Part shown: piece by piece, positions 1-8,265 of the stretch | How positions within the stretch are numbered: the stretch's first letter is position 1 | Layout: each line of letters begins with the position of its first letter | Assembly (NCBI GenBank): GCA_003158675.1 | Contig: PMKN01000056.1 | Coordinates: 424 to 37,849, forward strand | Direction of reading: 5' to 3' | DNA: 37,426 nucleotides | Source: Chloroflexota bacterium | GTDB lineage: Bacteria > Chloroflexota > Limnocylindria > Limnocylindrales > CSP1-4 | Translations under genes and position numbers: made by a program | Notes under the pieces: model-generated | Told to the model about the DNA's origin: nothing | The model's input: only the letters and a program-made list of their open reading frames with translations | Databases searched by the model: none

Positions 1-689
<689 letters not shown>

Positions 690-716
690 CAGCCCTCGCT
701 CGCCGGGCAGCCATCG

Positions 717-3488
717 CTACTGAGTGAGGATCTGCGTCCAGGTCGCGCCGCCGTCCGACGTCGCGGAGAGGGTGAAAGAGGAAGCCATACACGGTTGCGG
801 TGTGCTCGACGAAGCGATGCACTGATCGCCAGCGGTGAGTGCCCAACCGTCTGTCGGACTCACGAAGTCAGCTGCCAAAGCCGCTCCAGCAGGACCCTTC
901 GCCTCGAGCTGAGCCCACGTGAGGCCGTCGTCACCGCTGCCCCAGACTGCAGTAGCGCCCGACGGATCGCCGCTCGAGTTGTCGAAGGCCAACCAGTGGC
1001 CCTGGCCAAGCGCTACCACCAGGCCACTGTTCGAAGGGAAGCCCTCGGGGGTGCCGGCGGTCGTCCAGGTCTTGCCACCGTCGTCGCTTACCACGAAGGC
1101 AGTCGCCTGGCCAGGGTTGCCCGGGTTGATGAGAGCTCGCAGCGTCCCGTCGCTCGCGCGTTCCAGCGACTGCGGCGACAGGCTGCCAAGACTGCCGTCC
1201 GCCGAAGACGGCAGCGTGCCGCTTGCCCAGGTCTGTCCGCCGTCGGTGGTGATGTAGAGGCCTTGGGATTTCAACGCGTCCGTCGCGTACCCGAACGAGG
1301 CGTCGGGGAACGTGACGCCCGACAGGCACGGAGCCGCCATGGGTTCTGACCACGTTGCCCCGCCGTCGGACGTGGAGAACCGGTCGCAGATCACCGCAGC
1401 CGACGACGATGCGGCGGCCTTGCCGATGGCATCGGCAGGACCGTAGACGACGAACAGCTCACCGTGCAAAGAGTCGCGGAAATGGAACTGGGCCGAGCCG
1501 AAGGTCTCGCTCGTGTCACCTGACAAGGGGCCTACGTCCACGGCAGAGTTCTGCCAGCTGGCGCCGCCGTCGCTTGTGCGCCAGACCGTGGCCGACATTG
1601 AGCGTGCTCCGGTCGCGGGGCCGAAACCCTGCGTGAGCGCCCAGCCGTGGCTGGCGTCCACGAACTGCGCCTGGAACGCATTGGGCGGCGCCTTGCGCGG
1701 CTCACTCCAGGTAGCACCACCGTCCTGAGTGACCCGCAGGAACGCGACCCCGGACGAGTCGGTTTCGAGAGCCCATCCCTGCTTCGCGTCGATCCGGCCG
1801 ATCTCCTCGATGCTCCCTGCAACCTGCGCTGGCTCGCCCGACTGGCTCGCGGGCTCGGGCGGCGTCACGGCAACGATGGGCGTGGGAACCGGCTGTTGCA
1901 AGGCCGGCCACGTCGGTGCGCCCAGCAGAGCCTGCCAGGTCTGGCCCCGGTCGTGAGTGGCGTAGAGCTGGCCGCCAAGAATGGGACTGCCTTGGGAGGG
2001 TGAAACCATGACCCAGGCATCGTCCGGCGAGGTCCACTCCGCCAGGGTCACGTCGGACAATGGCAAACCCCGCGACGAGTAGGCCGTCCAGGTCGCGCCG
2101 CCGTCGAACGTCGCACGGAATCCGGGCGGCTGGTCGGCGAGGGCGCTGCTGGCATCGGCCTGGACTATGGGCTGGTCGGCCGGCGGCTGGAGGACCGTGG
2201 CCATGGAGTTGACGGTAACGCCGCCGGAAACGGGGACGGGCCTCGTCGCATCCACTTTCCAGGTGCTTCCGGAGTCGGAGCTGACGATCGTAAGGATAGT
2301 CAGGGAGCCGCTGGAGCCGTCCGCGGCCGGGCTGTTCTGGCTCTCGCTCTCAAACTGGATGCGGGCCGACCCATTCGAGCCCGTCGGCGTGGAGGGCCAG
2401 CCCACAAGACGCTGGTCCGTCGGGACCGGCAGCAGCGAGGTGGACCACGTCCGCCCTCCATCCGTGGAGTGGACTACGGAGTTCACGCCGGCAGCCGAAT
2501 CGGCGGGGGAGTAGCCGTAGCCCCAGGCCTCGGTAGGACTGATGAAATGAGGTATGGCCATCGCCGCCATGGTCGAAGCCAGAGACCAGCTTGTTCCGCC
2601 GTCGACCGTAGCAAGGACGGTCGTGGTGTCGGATGGGACGGAGAGCGTCGACTGGGGGGTGGGCGAGGGCTCCGCTCCGTTGCCGTCACCGCCGCTCGTC
2701 TGACTTGACTCGGCGGCGTAAACGTAATCGAGTCGAAAGAGCGTGACCCAACCGTGGCTGGCGTCGACGAACTGGACGAGGCCGTATCCCTTGTAAGTGC
2801 CCGGCAGCTGCACGGACTGCCAGCTCTGCCCGCCGTCGCTCGTCCGCCAGACGGTAACGATGAAGCTCGCCGGACTGCTCACTCCGCCCGAAACGGTCCA
2901 TGAAAGGAGCCAGCCGTGATCGGCGTCGATGAAGTCGGGATAGAAGTGGTTAGGCAAGCTCGAGTATGGGTTCTGGTCAGCAAGTGGGGACTGGTCTGGA
3001 TTGTTCGGGGTCGCGGAATCTTGCGGGAAAGCCACCGCTGTCGCCGTAGGAATGGCCTCTGCGCTCCCGGTGCCCGACGTCAGGATCTGGCCCAGCGACT
3101 TGCCGCCCGGGACCGTACCCTCCGACCACGTCTGCCCGGCGTCGCGAGTGATGTACAGGTCGGACCCAGATTCCGCCCAGGCGGTGCTGGCGTCGATCCG
3201 ACCGAATGCCTCGATGCCGTCTTTGGGCGCATGGAATCCCGAGGTCGGCGGTTGGGCAGGCCGCATGATCAGGCCGGCGCCGACTACGGCCACTATCGTC
3301 ACCACGGCGGCCAGGCCGAAGAGATCCCGGACGAGATGGCCCGGCCGGCGCCCGCCCGCGAGGCGAACCGGCCGCATCGACAACAAGCTTCGGAAGTGCT
3401 CTTGTACCGGCTCGGGCGCCACGGCTGGCGGATCGATCCGGCGATGCAGCTCGTCCGCGAGAAGCCGGCCCAGCTCGTCTTCGTTCAT
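717..3488 (-). CDS. Membrane-anchored Asp-box (BNR) repeat protein coupled to an ECF sigma factor; possible anti-sigma/sensor
   Basis: The protein is 923 residues. It has a short N-terminal region (1-54) with an acidic start and a basic stretch before the membrane, one transmembrane helix at about 55-75 (LAAVVTIVAVVGAGLIM), and then a very long region predicted to lie outside the cell. That region carries about 14 copies of the Asp-box form T/S-x-D-x-G-x-x-W (for example DGGQSW, DGGRTW, DGGATW), as in sialidase/BNR and Ycf48-like beta-propellers, so two propellers are plausible. Proline/serine-rich linkers separate blocks. The start codon overlaps the stop of the upstream sigma factor (ATGA, 3485-3488), indicating translational coupling. 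Partners of ECF factors in this position are usually anti-sigma factors, so the 54-residue cytoplasmic tail may bind the sigma factor while the propellers sense an envelope signal. That role is inference; I see no zinc-finger HxxxCxxC motif. Confidence 0.85.
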   Translation of the reverse strand: MNEDELGRLLADELHRRIDPPAVAPEPVQEHFRSLLSMRPVRLAGGRRPGHLVRDLFGLAAVVTIVAVVGAGLIMRPAQPPTSGFHAPKDGIEAFGRIDASTAWAESGSDLYITRDAGQTWSEGTVPGGKSLGQILTSGTGSAEAIPTATAVAFPQDSATPNNPDQSPLADQNPYSSLPNHFYPDFIDADHGWLLSWTVSGGVSSPASFIVTVWRTSDGGQSWQSVQLPGTYKGYGLVQFVDASHGWVTLFRLDYVYAAESSQTSGGDGNGAEPSPTPQSTLSVPSDTTTVLATVDGGTSWSLASTMAAMAIPHFISPTEAWGYGYSPADSAAGVNSVVHSTDGGRTWSTSLLPVPTDQRLVGWPSTPTGSNGSARIQFESESQNSPAADGSSGSLTILTIVSSDSGSTWKVDATRPVPVSGGVTVNSMATVLQPPADQPIVQADASSALADQPPGFRATFDGGATWTAYSSRGLPLSDVTLAEWTSPDDAWVMVSPSQGSPILGGQLYATHDRGQTWQALLGAPTWPALQQPVPTPIVAVTPPEPASQSGEPAQVAGSIEEIGRIDAKQGWALETDSSGVAFLRVTQDGGATWSEPRKAPPNAFQAQFVDASHGWALTQGFGPATGARSMSATVWRTSDGGASWQNSAVDVGPLSGDTSETFGSAQFHFRDSLHGELFVVYGPADAIGKAAASSSAAVICDRFSTSDGGATWSEPMAAPCLSGVTFPDASFGYATDALKSQGLYITTDGGQTWASGTLPSSADGSLGSLSPQSLERASDGTLRALINPGNPGQATAFVVSDDGGKTWTTAGTPEGFPSNSGLVVALGQGHWLAFDNSSGDPSGATAVWGSGDDGLTWAQLEAKGPAGAALAADFVSPTDGWALTAGDQCIASSSTPQPCMASSFTLSATSDGGATWTQILTQ

Positions 3489-4042
3489 CGGTTCGTCTCC
3501 AGGGTCGAGCGGAGTGTGTTGAGTGAGTTGTGAAGGCGCGACTTCACGGTCCCGGACGGCACGCCTAGGCGCTCAGAGATGGCGTCGACGGTGAGGTCTG
3601 CCCAGAAGCGCAGGACCACGACGATCCGCTGGTCCGGGTTCAGCGCTTCGATCGCCCGGCCCAACTCGTCGCGCACGGCCGCGGACTGGCTACCGTCATC
3701 GACCGACGGCAGGGTCGCTAGCTCGATCGATCGGACGCGTTCGCGGCCGCGGCTTCGACTCCTGAGGCGGTCGCGGCACTTGTTGATGAGGATGCGGCTC
3801 AGCCAGGCCTCCAGGTTCTCCGGATCGCGCAGACTGCTCCGACGCTGCCACGCCGTTGTCAGAGCGTCCTGGGTGGCGTCCTGCGCGTCCTCGTCATCGC
3901 CGAGGATCGCCCACGCCAGCCGGTAGGCTCGGTCCACGTCCCTGCGGGTCATGGCGGTGAACGCGTCGGTTGGCTCTTGGCTCACGACGGCCGGCGAAAC
4001 AGGCTCCACCCAGGCCACTCCCTCAACTTGCGTCCTGTTCAT
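3485..4042 (-). CDS. ECF-type RNA polymerase sigma factor
   Basis: The protein is 185 residues, the usual size for a group 4 (ECF) sigma factor, which redirects RNA polymerase to a small stress or envelope regulon. Seen: a sigma region 2 block at about 30-95 (DRAYRLAWAILGDDEDAQDATQDALTTAW split over helices, then LSRILINKCRDRLR) and a sigma region 4 helix-turn-helix at about 125-180 (ALNPDQRIVVVLRF, then AISERLGVPSGTVKSRLH). A roughly 29-residue N-terminal extension precedes region 2, so an internal ATG at residue 31 (MTRRD) is an alternative start. The start at 4042 has no Shine-Dalgarno sequence but lies just downstream of an ECF-like promoter. The downstream Asp-box gene overlaps the stop by four bases, giving a two-gene operon. 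Most likely it is autoregulated and controlled by that coupled partner. Confidence 0.92.
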   Translation of the reverse strand: MNRTQVEGVAWVEPVSPAVVSQEPTDAFTAMTRRDVDRAYRLAWAILGDDEDAQDATQDALTTAWQRRSSLRDPENLEAWLSRILINKCRDRLRSRSRGRERVRSIELATLPSVDDGSQSAAVRDELGRAIEALNPDQRIVVVLRFWADLTVDAISERLGVPSGTVKSRLHNSLNTLRSTLETNR

Positions 4043-4043
4043 G

Positions 4044-4055
4044 CGTCATATGACG
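4044..4055. promoter_or_regulatory. 12-bp perfect palindrome next to the sigma factor start
   Basis: CGTCATATGACG is its own reverse complement and ends two bases before the ATG of the ECF gene. It overlaps the CGTC element of the candidate promoter, so it could be an operator for a dimeric regulator, or a chance consequence of two opposed CGTC boxes. Confidence 0.4.
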
Positions 4056-4078
4056 ACGGGGCGGCTGCGTTTCGTTCA
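4052..4078 (-). promoter_or_regulatory. Candidate ECF-type autoregulatory promoter of the sigma factor gene
   Basis: Reading the minus strand, TGAAC (4078-4074) is followed by 15 nt and then CGTC (4058-4055), with GTC again at 4054-4052. A GAAC-type -35 with a CGTC-type -10 at this spacing is the usual form for ECF sigma factors that drive their own gene. Transcription would begin within a few bases of the ATG at 4042, consistent with the missing ribosome binding site. Confidence 0.4.
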
Positions 4079-4200
4079 CTCGCCGGCTCATTGTCGGACC
4101 TGGCGGTGACCGGTGCCTGCCGGCGGGGCGAGAGCGACCCAAGGCGTGGGCTCGGATTCGAGCCGGATCCGTCGCTTCCGACGTTCGGCCGGAGGCGGGC

Positions 4201-4206
4201 TATTCT
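4201..4206 (+). promoter_or_regulatory. -10 box TATTCT, leaderless geometry, for the Nudix-GNAT gene
   Basis: TATTCT ends 6 nt before the GTG at 4213, where transcription would begin. There is no Shine-Dalgarno sequence before the GTG. A clear -35 is not visible. Confidence 0.5.
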
Positions 4207-4212
4207 GCGCCC

Positions 4213-5391
4213 GTGAGATTCGAGCTGGTTCGGGAGAGGCTGCAGGCGCTGCCACGGGAGCTGCCCGAGGCGCCGGCAATTCTGACGCCGATCCGCGTCG
4301 ACTCGCCCGAAAGCCTCTTCCCGCCGGACGGCGGACGGCGCGGCCGCCCGGCCGCCGTGCTGGTGTTGCTCTTCCCCGACGCCCAAGGGCAGGCCCGTGT
4401 TCTACTGACGGTCCGGGTTCCACACGGCATCCAGCACGCCGGCGAGGTCAGCTTTCCTGGCGGTTCGGCTGAGGCCGGTGACTCCGACCCGATCGCCACC
4501 GCACTTCGCGAAGCGGCCGAAGAGGTGGGCCTCGATCCGGCGGCCTGCCGGCTGCGCGTGACCGGAGCCCTCGAGACCTTCCCGCTGACAGTTTCGGGGT
4601 TCCGTATCACGCCGGTTGTGGCGCTGGCCGAGCGCCGGCCGCGATGTCGACCCTCGCCGGACGAGGTCGCCCGGATCATCGAAGCGCCGGTCGAGGCGTT
4701 CCTGCCAGACGCCCCAGTCGAGCTGGAGGAGCGGGTCATCAGGGAGCGATTGATCCGCTTCGGCGTATATCCGGTGGAGGGCGAGCGAGTCTGGGGCGCC
4801 ACTGCCCGAATGCTCGGCCAGCTCGGGGCACTCCTGGCCACCACGCCCCCCACCGGGTTGTCCGGGGCCGAATCCTGGACCGAGGCCGGGGCTCGCACCC
4901 CGCGAGTCCGCCCCGCGAGCGCCGCCGACCGACGGGCGATCAGCGCATTCCTCGCCGCCATGGCTCCTGAACTGGCCCGTTCGCTGCCGCCTACTTCGAA
5001 GCTGCTGGTGGCCAAGGGCGGGAACGCGATTCTCGGGCTGGCGAGCTGGGCGCCGTGGGATCGGCCGCGAGCCGACGAGGAGCCGCGGGGCTTCGACGGA
5101 CTCGCCTTCGAGGAAGACGGCCATCCGCCAGCGGAGTTGACGTTGCTCGCCGTAGCCCCGAATGTGCGCGGTCGCGGAATCGGCCGCGACCTGACCAACG
5201 CGATCGCTGCCGCGGCCGGGAGGGCCGGTCCCCGGCGACTGTTGGCCTGGACCCTCGCCGACTCGGCGATCCAGCCTTCGTCCGTTGCGGTGCGCGCCTT
5301 CTTCCGTTCCAACGGTTTCGTGGACGTGGCTGTGGACCGGCGCTACCTGGCCCTCGGCGAGGATCGCCTGCTGCTATCCCGACCGCTGTAG
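4213..5391 (+). CDS. Nudix (CoA pyrophosphatase-like) hydrolase fused to a GNAT N-acetyltransferase
   Basis: The protein is 392 residues with two domains. Residues about 1-210 form a Nudix hydrolase. LLTVRVPHGIQHAGEVSFPGG (64-84) matches the UPF0035/CoAse signature seen just before the Nudix box, and the box continues to REAAEEVGL (99-107), carrying the metal-binding glutamates. This subgroup typically cleaves coenzyme A or its esters to phosphopantetheine and ADP. Residues about 230-392 form a GNAT domain, with the acetyl-CoA pyrophosphate-binding loop VAPNVRGRGIG (314-324) and a conserved ending around AVRAFFRSNGFV. The linker is TPPTGLSGAESWTEAGART. A CoA-degrading domain tied to an acetyl-CoA user is unusual. 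The GTG start sits 6 nt after a -10 box, pointing to leaderless expression. The substrate of the GNAT part is not evident. Confidence 0.88.
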   Translation: MRFELVRERLQALPRELPEAPAILTPIRVDSPESLFPPDGGRRGRPAAVLVLLFPDAQGQARVLLTVRVPHGIQHAGEVSFPGGSAEAGDSDPIATALREAAEEVGLDPAACRLRVTGALETFPLTVSGFRITPVVALAERRPRCRPSPDEVARIIEAPVEAFLPDAPVELEERVIRERLIRFGVYPVEGERVWGATARMLGQLGALLATTPPTGLSGAESWTEAGARTPRVRPASAADRRAISAFLAAMAPELARSLPPTSKLLVAKGGNAILGLASWAPWDRPRADEEPRGFDGLAFEEDGHPPAELTLLAVAPNVRGRGIGRDLTNAIAAAAGRAGPRRLLAWTLADSAIQPSSVAVRAFFRSNGFVDVAVDRRYLALGEDRLLLSRPL

Positions 5392-5399
5392 TCAAGAAG

Positions 5400-5429
5400 A
5401 TGACAGACACGAGTTAAATGGTCGAATAT
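5400..5429 (+). promoter_or_regulatory. Candidate housekeeping promoter of the tandem paralogue operon
   Basis: ATGACA (5400-5405, five of six bases of TTGACA) is followed after 18 nt by GAATAT (5424-5429). The expected start near 5436 would give a leader of about 55 nt carrying the strong AGGAGG ribosome binding site used by the gene at 5493. Confidence 0.45.
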
Positions 5430-5492
5430 CCTTGACCCGTGACCGACTTCGCGTCGCGAGGGATGGCCAAGGCAGGACAGGAGGAGACGACC

Positions 5493-6281
5493 GTGGACTT
5501 CCTGATGCGAAAGATGACCGGCATAGAAGGCCCCATCAAGAACGGCGTGCCCAGCAACGCGCTCATCGCGGGCATCGCCGACACGGGCACGACCATCAGT
5601 TCCTCGTCCGTCGGGCCCGATGCGCCCGTATACCAGCTCACGCTCCAGGTCACGCCCATCGGTGGCGCAGGTGCGCCATACCAAGCCGTCGTCAAAGCGG
5701 CCATCCCGCGGTTGTACATCCCGATGGTTCTGCCGGGGGCCCAGATCGGCGTGATGATCGACCCGCTGAACCCGGCGAAGGTCACTCCCGACTTCACGCG
5801 CATGGGCGCCGCCGCCGGACCTATGCCGGCCGCGGGCGGCCTCAGCCTCACCCCGGCCGTCCCGGGCGGCTTTGCGATGGACTTCGACGCCAACGGGCAG
5901 CCGGCGGCCGGTGAGGTCGCGGCAGTCGCGAGCGGCGTGCGCAGCGGCCAGGTCAACACGATCAAGGGCAGCGCCGATCAGCTCCTGGCGACCGGTGCCC
6001 ACGGCACTGCGGTCGTCACCACCGCCATGCCGCTCGGCAAGACGGTCCGCGACATTAATCCCGCCGCCGATCCGTCGCGTCTGAACGACCCGGTTTGGAT
6101 CTTCACGGTCGAGGTGACCCTGCCCGGTCAGGCCCCGTTCCCGGCCGTATTCGGCCATCGCGTGCCGATCGCCAAGCTGGCGGCAGTGGCCCCGGGTGTG
6201 AAGCTCGCGGTCGCCGTCAACGAAGCAAACAAGAACCAGGAAGTCGCCATCGACTGGGACGCGTCGCCCATCGACGCCTGA
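5493..6281 (+). CDS. Conserved hypothetical protein with an internally duplicated beta-rich domain (paralogue 1)
   Basis: I do not recognise a named family. I place the start at the GTG at 5493, because ACAGGAGGAGA (5477-5487) is an excellent Shine-Dalgarno sequence at the right distance; upstream in-frame starts have none. The product is 262 residues. Two related blocks are visible. Block A (about 19-105) runs from ALIAGIADTGTTISSSSVGP through TPIGG and AIPRLYIPM to a PGAQIGVMIDP motif. Block B (about 165-262) runs from GTAVVTTAMPLGKTVRDINP through PVWIFTVEV and FGHRVP to PGVKLAVAV and EVAIDWD. Both follow the same order: a TG-x-T start, a hydrophobic beta pair, an aromatic/proline turn, a PG-x-x-hydrophobic strand, and a DP or DWD end. 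No signal peptide is present. The next gene is a paralogue 125 bp downstream, so this looks like a local duplication and probable operon. Confidence 0.75.
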   Translation: MDFLMRKMTGIEGPIKNGVPSNALIAGIADTGTTISSSSVGPDAPVYQLTLQVTPIGGAGAPYQAVVKAAIPRLYIPMVLPGAQIGVMIDPLNPAKVTPDFTRMGAAAGPMPAAGGLSLTPAVPGGFAMDFDANGQPAAGEVAAVASGVRSGQVNTIKGSADQLLATGAHGTAVVTTAMPLGKTVRDINPAADPSRLNDPVWIFTVEVTLPGQAPFPAVFGHRVPIAKLAAVAPGVKLAVAVNEANKNQEVAIDWDASPIDA

Positions 6282-6293
6282 AGTCGAAACCAC

Positions 6294-6325
6294 GGGGCGC
6301 GGCCTGCGACATCGGTCGCGGCCCC
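6294..6325 (+). terminator. Weak hairpin between the tandem paralogues
   Basis: GGGGC (6294-6298) pairs with GCCCC (6321-6325) and GCGAC (6306-6310) with GTCGC (6315-6319), leaving an asymmetric bulge. No T run follows, so it may attenuate readthrough or simply be GC-rich sequence. Confidence 0.25.
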
Positions 6326-6406
6326 TCCGCCCTCCGGATATCGTTGCGGCCTGGAGAGCACCTCGCGCAGCGAGGAGATGCATTCTCGGCTTCCTGAGGA
6401 GATGCC

Positions 6407-7318
6407 ATGGATACGTGGGCCATCCTGGCAATCGTGCTCGTCTCGGTCGGATTGCCACTGCTGATCATGGTCTGGGCCTTCAGTAGGTTCCGCGTCGACA
6501 CCGCGACCATCAAGGGCGGCCTGCCAACCGATGCCGCGATCCAGAGCATCGCCGAGACGGGCATGACAATCAGTTCGCGCTCGGTGGGACCCTATGCGCC
6601 CGTCCTCCGGATTGGCCTGCTTGTCACGCCCCCCGGCGGCGGCACTCCATACCAGGCCGAAACGACACACGCCATCCCACGCCTCTACATCCCGATGGTC
6701 ATGCCAGGCGCCCGCATCGGCGTCCTCGTCGATCCCAGGAACCCGACCAACGTCGTTCCGGACCTTACGCGACTCAACGCGCCCGGCCAGGCCCAGGTGG
6801 GCGTTGCCGCCATCCCGGGCATGACCGGCGCTCAGAGCGGCGCCGCCGCAGTGCTGAGTGGAGCGGGCTCGGTGGCGGGGACCGTCATGGAGAACCCGGG
6901 CGGGATCAACGTCGCGTTCGACGCGCAGGGGAATCCGGTCAGCGGCGTCAGCGACATGATCGGGGCGGTTCGCAGCGGAACCATGCCGACAATCAAGGGC
7001 AAGGCGGCGACGATCCTCGCAACGGGCACCCACGGGACGGCTGTCGTGACGACGGCCCAGCCGCTGGGCAAGACCGTTCGCGACATCGACCCCACGGCCG
7101 ACCCGTCGCGCCTCGACGACCCCGTCTGGCTGTTCACGGTCGAAGTCAGTTTGGCTGGCCTCAAACCGTTCCCGGCCATGTTCGGCCACCGCGTGCCCGC
7201 GGCCAAGGTCGCCCAGATTGTGCCTGGAGCCCAGCTCGCGGTCGCGGTCGACGAGTCGGACCCCTCGCAGGAGGTTGCGATCGACTGGGACAGATCGCCG
7301 ATTGGCGCGTCCGCCTGA
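6407..7318 (+). CDS. Membrane-anchored paralogue 2 with the same duplicated domain
   Basis: The protein is 303 residues and clearly homologous to the gene ending at 6281. It begins with a transmembrane helix (residues about 5-25, AILAIVLVSVGLPLLIMVW) that paralogue 1 lacks, so the domains are tethered to the membrane. Block A (about 40-125) includes SIAETGMTISSRSVGPYAP, AIPRLYIPM and PGARIGVLVDPRNP. Block B (about 200-303) includes GTHGTAVVTTAQPLGKTVRD, PVWLFTVEV, FGHRVP and EVAIDWD. A glycine/alanine-rich linker (about 126-195) separates them. TGAGGAG (6395-6401) gives a good ribosome binding site before the ATG. GAGGAGATGC also occurs 24 bp upstream (6372-6381), a small direct repeat in the leader. 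The function is unknown; similar beta domains occur in uncharacterised membrane proteins. Confidence 0.8.
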   Translation: MDTWAILAIVLVSVGLPLLIMVWAFSRFRVDTATIKGGLPTDAAIQSIAETGMTISSRSVGPYAPVLRIGLLVTPPGGGTPYQAETTHAIPRLYIPMVMPGARIGVLVDPRNPTNVVPDLTRLNAPGQAQVGVAAIPGMTGAQSGAAAVLSGAGSVAGTVMENPGGINVAFDAQGNPVSGVSDMIGAVRSGTMPTIKGKAATILATGTHGTAVVTTAQPLGKTVRDIDPTADPSRLDDPVWLFTVEVSLAGLKPFPAMFGHRVPAAKVAQIVPGAQLAVAVDESDPSQEVAIDWDRSPIGASA

Positions 7319-7333
7319 GGGCGTTTCGCGGCG

Positions 7334-7816
7334 CTACCAGGGCTCCCGTCCAGGCGATTCCCGATCGGTTGGCGGTTGGCTCGGCGTGGTCACGAGCCCG
7401 CCGTCGGTCGGACCCAGGTCCGGCGGTGTCTTAGCCCCCGCGCTGACGGCTGGCCGGCCGGGGCCTTCGCCCAGCCGCAGTGTGGCCGCTTGCTCGGGCG
7501 CGAACTCGATCACCAGAGCCCGCATCGGGGTCAGTTCAGTCCACGCGGCGCGGACGACGTTAGGGGGCCAGACGACGGCCTCCCCCGCTGCGACACGGGC
7601 CCGCTCGTCGCCGACGATCACGAAGCCACCGCCTTCGATCACGACGAAGTAGGTCAGGTTCGGGTTCGTGTGCGGCGCCATGGCCGCATTCGGGCGGAAT
7701 GCCAGTTCGGCGATCACGCCGCGTTCATCGGAGTGGATCGACTGCCCGTCGACTCCGTGAGTTCCCGCCGGCCCTTCGTGGCGCCTGTGGCCAATGCCGA
7801 AGCGGCGGATCTCCAT
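7334..7816 (-). CDS. Cupin-fold protein with a depleted metal site
   Basis: The protein is 160 residues. Residues about 28-110 look like a single cupin_2 barrel: GVIAELAFRPNAAMAPHTNP, a glycine turn (VIEGGGFVIVGDE, 60-72), a second motif with GEAVVWPPNVVRA (78-90), and LVIEFAP. Canonical cupins bind metal through two His and a Glu in the first motif and a His in the second. Here only H49 is in place and the second-motif His is replaced by the VVRAAW run, so a metal-independent binding or sensor role is possible. The C-terminal 50 residues are Pro/Gly-rich and likely disordered. The gene starts 11 bp after the upstream membrane protein, with a short GAGG before the ATG, so the two probably form an operon. 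Confidence 0.75.
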   Translation of the reverse strand: MEIRRFGIGHRRHEGPAGTHGVDGQSIHSDERGVIAELAFRPNAAMAPHTNPNLTYFVVIEGGGFVIVGDERARVAAGEAVVWPPNVVRAAWTELTPMRALVIEFAPEQAATLRLGEGPGRPAVSAGAKTPPDLGPTDGGLVTTPSQPPTDRESPGREPW

Positions 7817-7827
7817 CGCCTCGACCG

Positions 7828-8265
7828 CTACCGCCGGCGGCGCTTCGTGGTGGCGGCGGGGCGCTTGCGGATGGTGGCCTCCGGGTGCGCCGTCTTAGAC
7901 CGCTGGAAGTAGCGCTGCCTGGCGAGTCGCTCCTCGTACGCCCGGATGAGCGGCGGGAAATGCCAGAAACGGATCCAGAGGTAGAGGATCGCGCCGCCGA
8001 CTATCGTCGGCAGGACAAAGATGAAGTCGAACAGGAAGAGGGAGTACAGGAGCAGCAGGCTGAAGACCCCGACCGAGGTCCATAGCAGCCATTCGTTGAG
8101 GTCGAGGAAGACCGCGTAGTTGTGCAGCCTGCGACCCTGGAAGTTGTAGAAGACGATCGCGAGCACGAGCATCGCAATCGCGAACTTCCACGTGATGTCG
8201 TAGATGGGCGCGAAGTTGGTGCTGTTGAAGCTGATGAAGAGGTATTCCCAAGGCGCGCGGTTCAC
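7828..8265 (-). CDS. Small integral membrane protein, unknown function
   Basis: The protein is 145 residues with three predicted membrane helices, about 26-42 (WKFAIAMLVLAIVFYNF), 58-78 (EWLLWTSVGVFSLLLLYSLFL) and 82-100 (FVLPTIVGGAILYLWIRF). A strongly basic C-terminal tail ends in KRRRR. The tail composition suggests a cytoplasmic C-terminus. ACGGAGGT lies 5 bases before the GTG start at 8265, a strong ribosome binding site. It is followed closely by the cupin gene on the same strand. I do not recognise the family. Confidence 0.78.
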   Translation of the reverse strand: MNRAPWEYLFISFNSTNFAPIYDITWKFAIAMLVLAIVFYNFQGRRLHNYAVFLDLNEWLLWTSVGVFSLLLLYSLFLFDFIFVLPTIVGGAILYLWIRFWHFPPLIRAYEERLARQRYFQRSKTAHPEATIRKRPAATTKRRRR

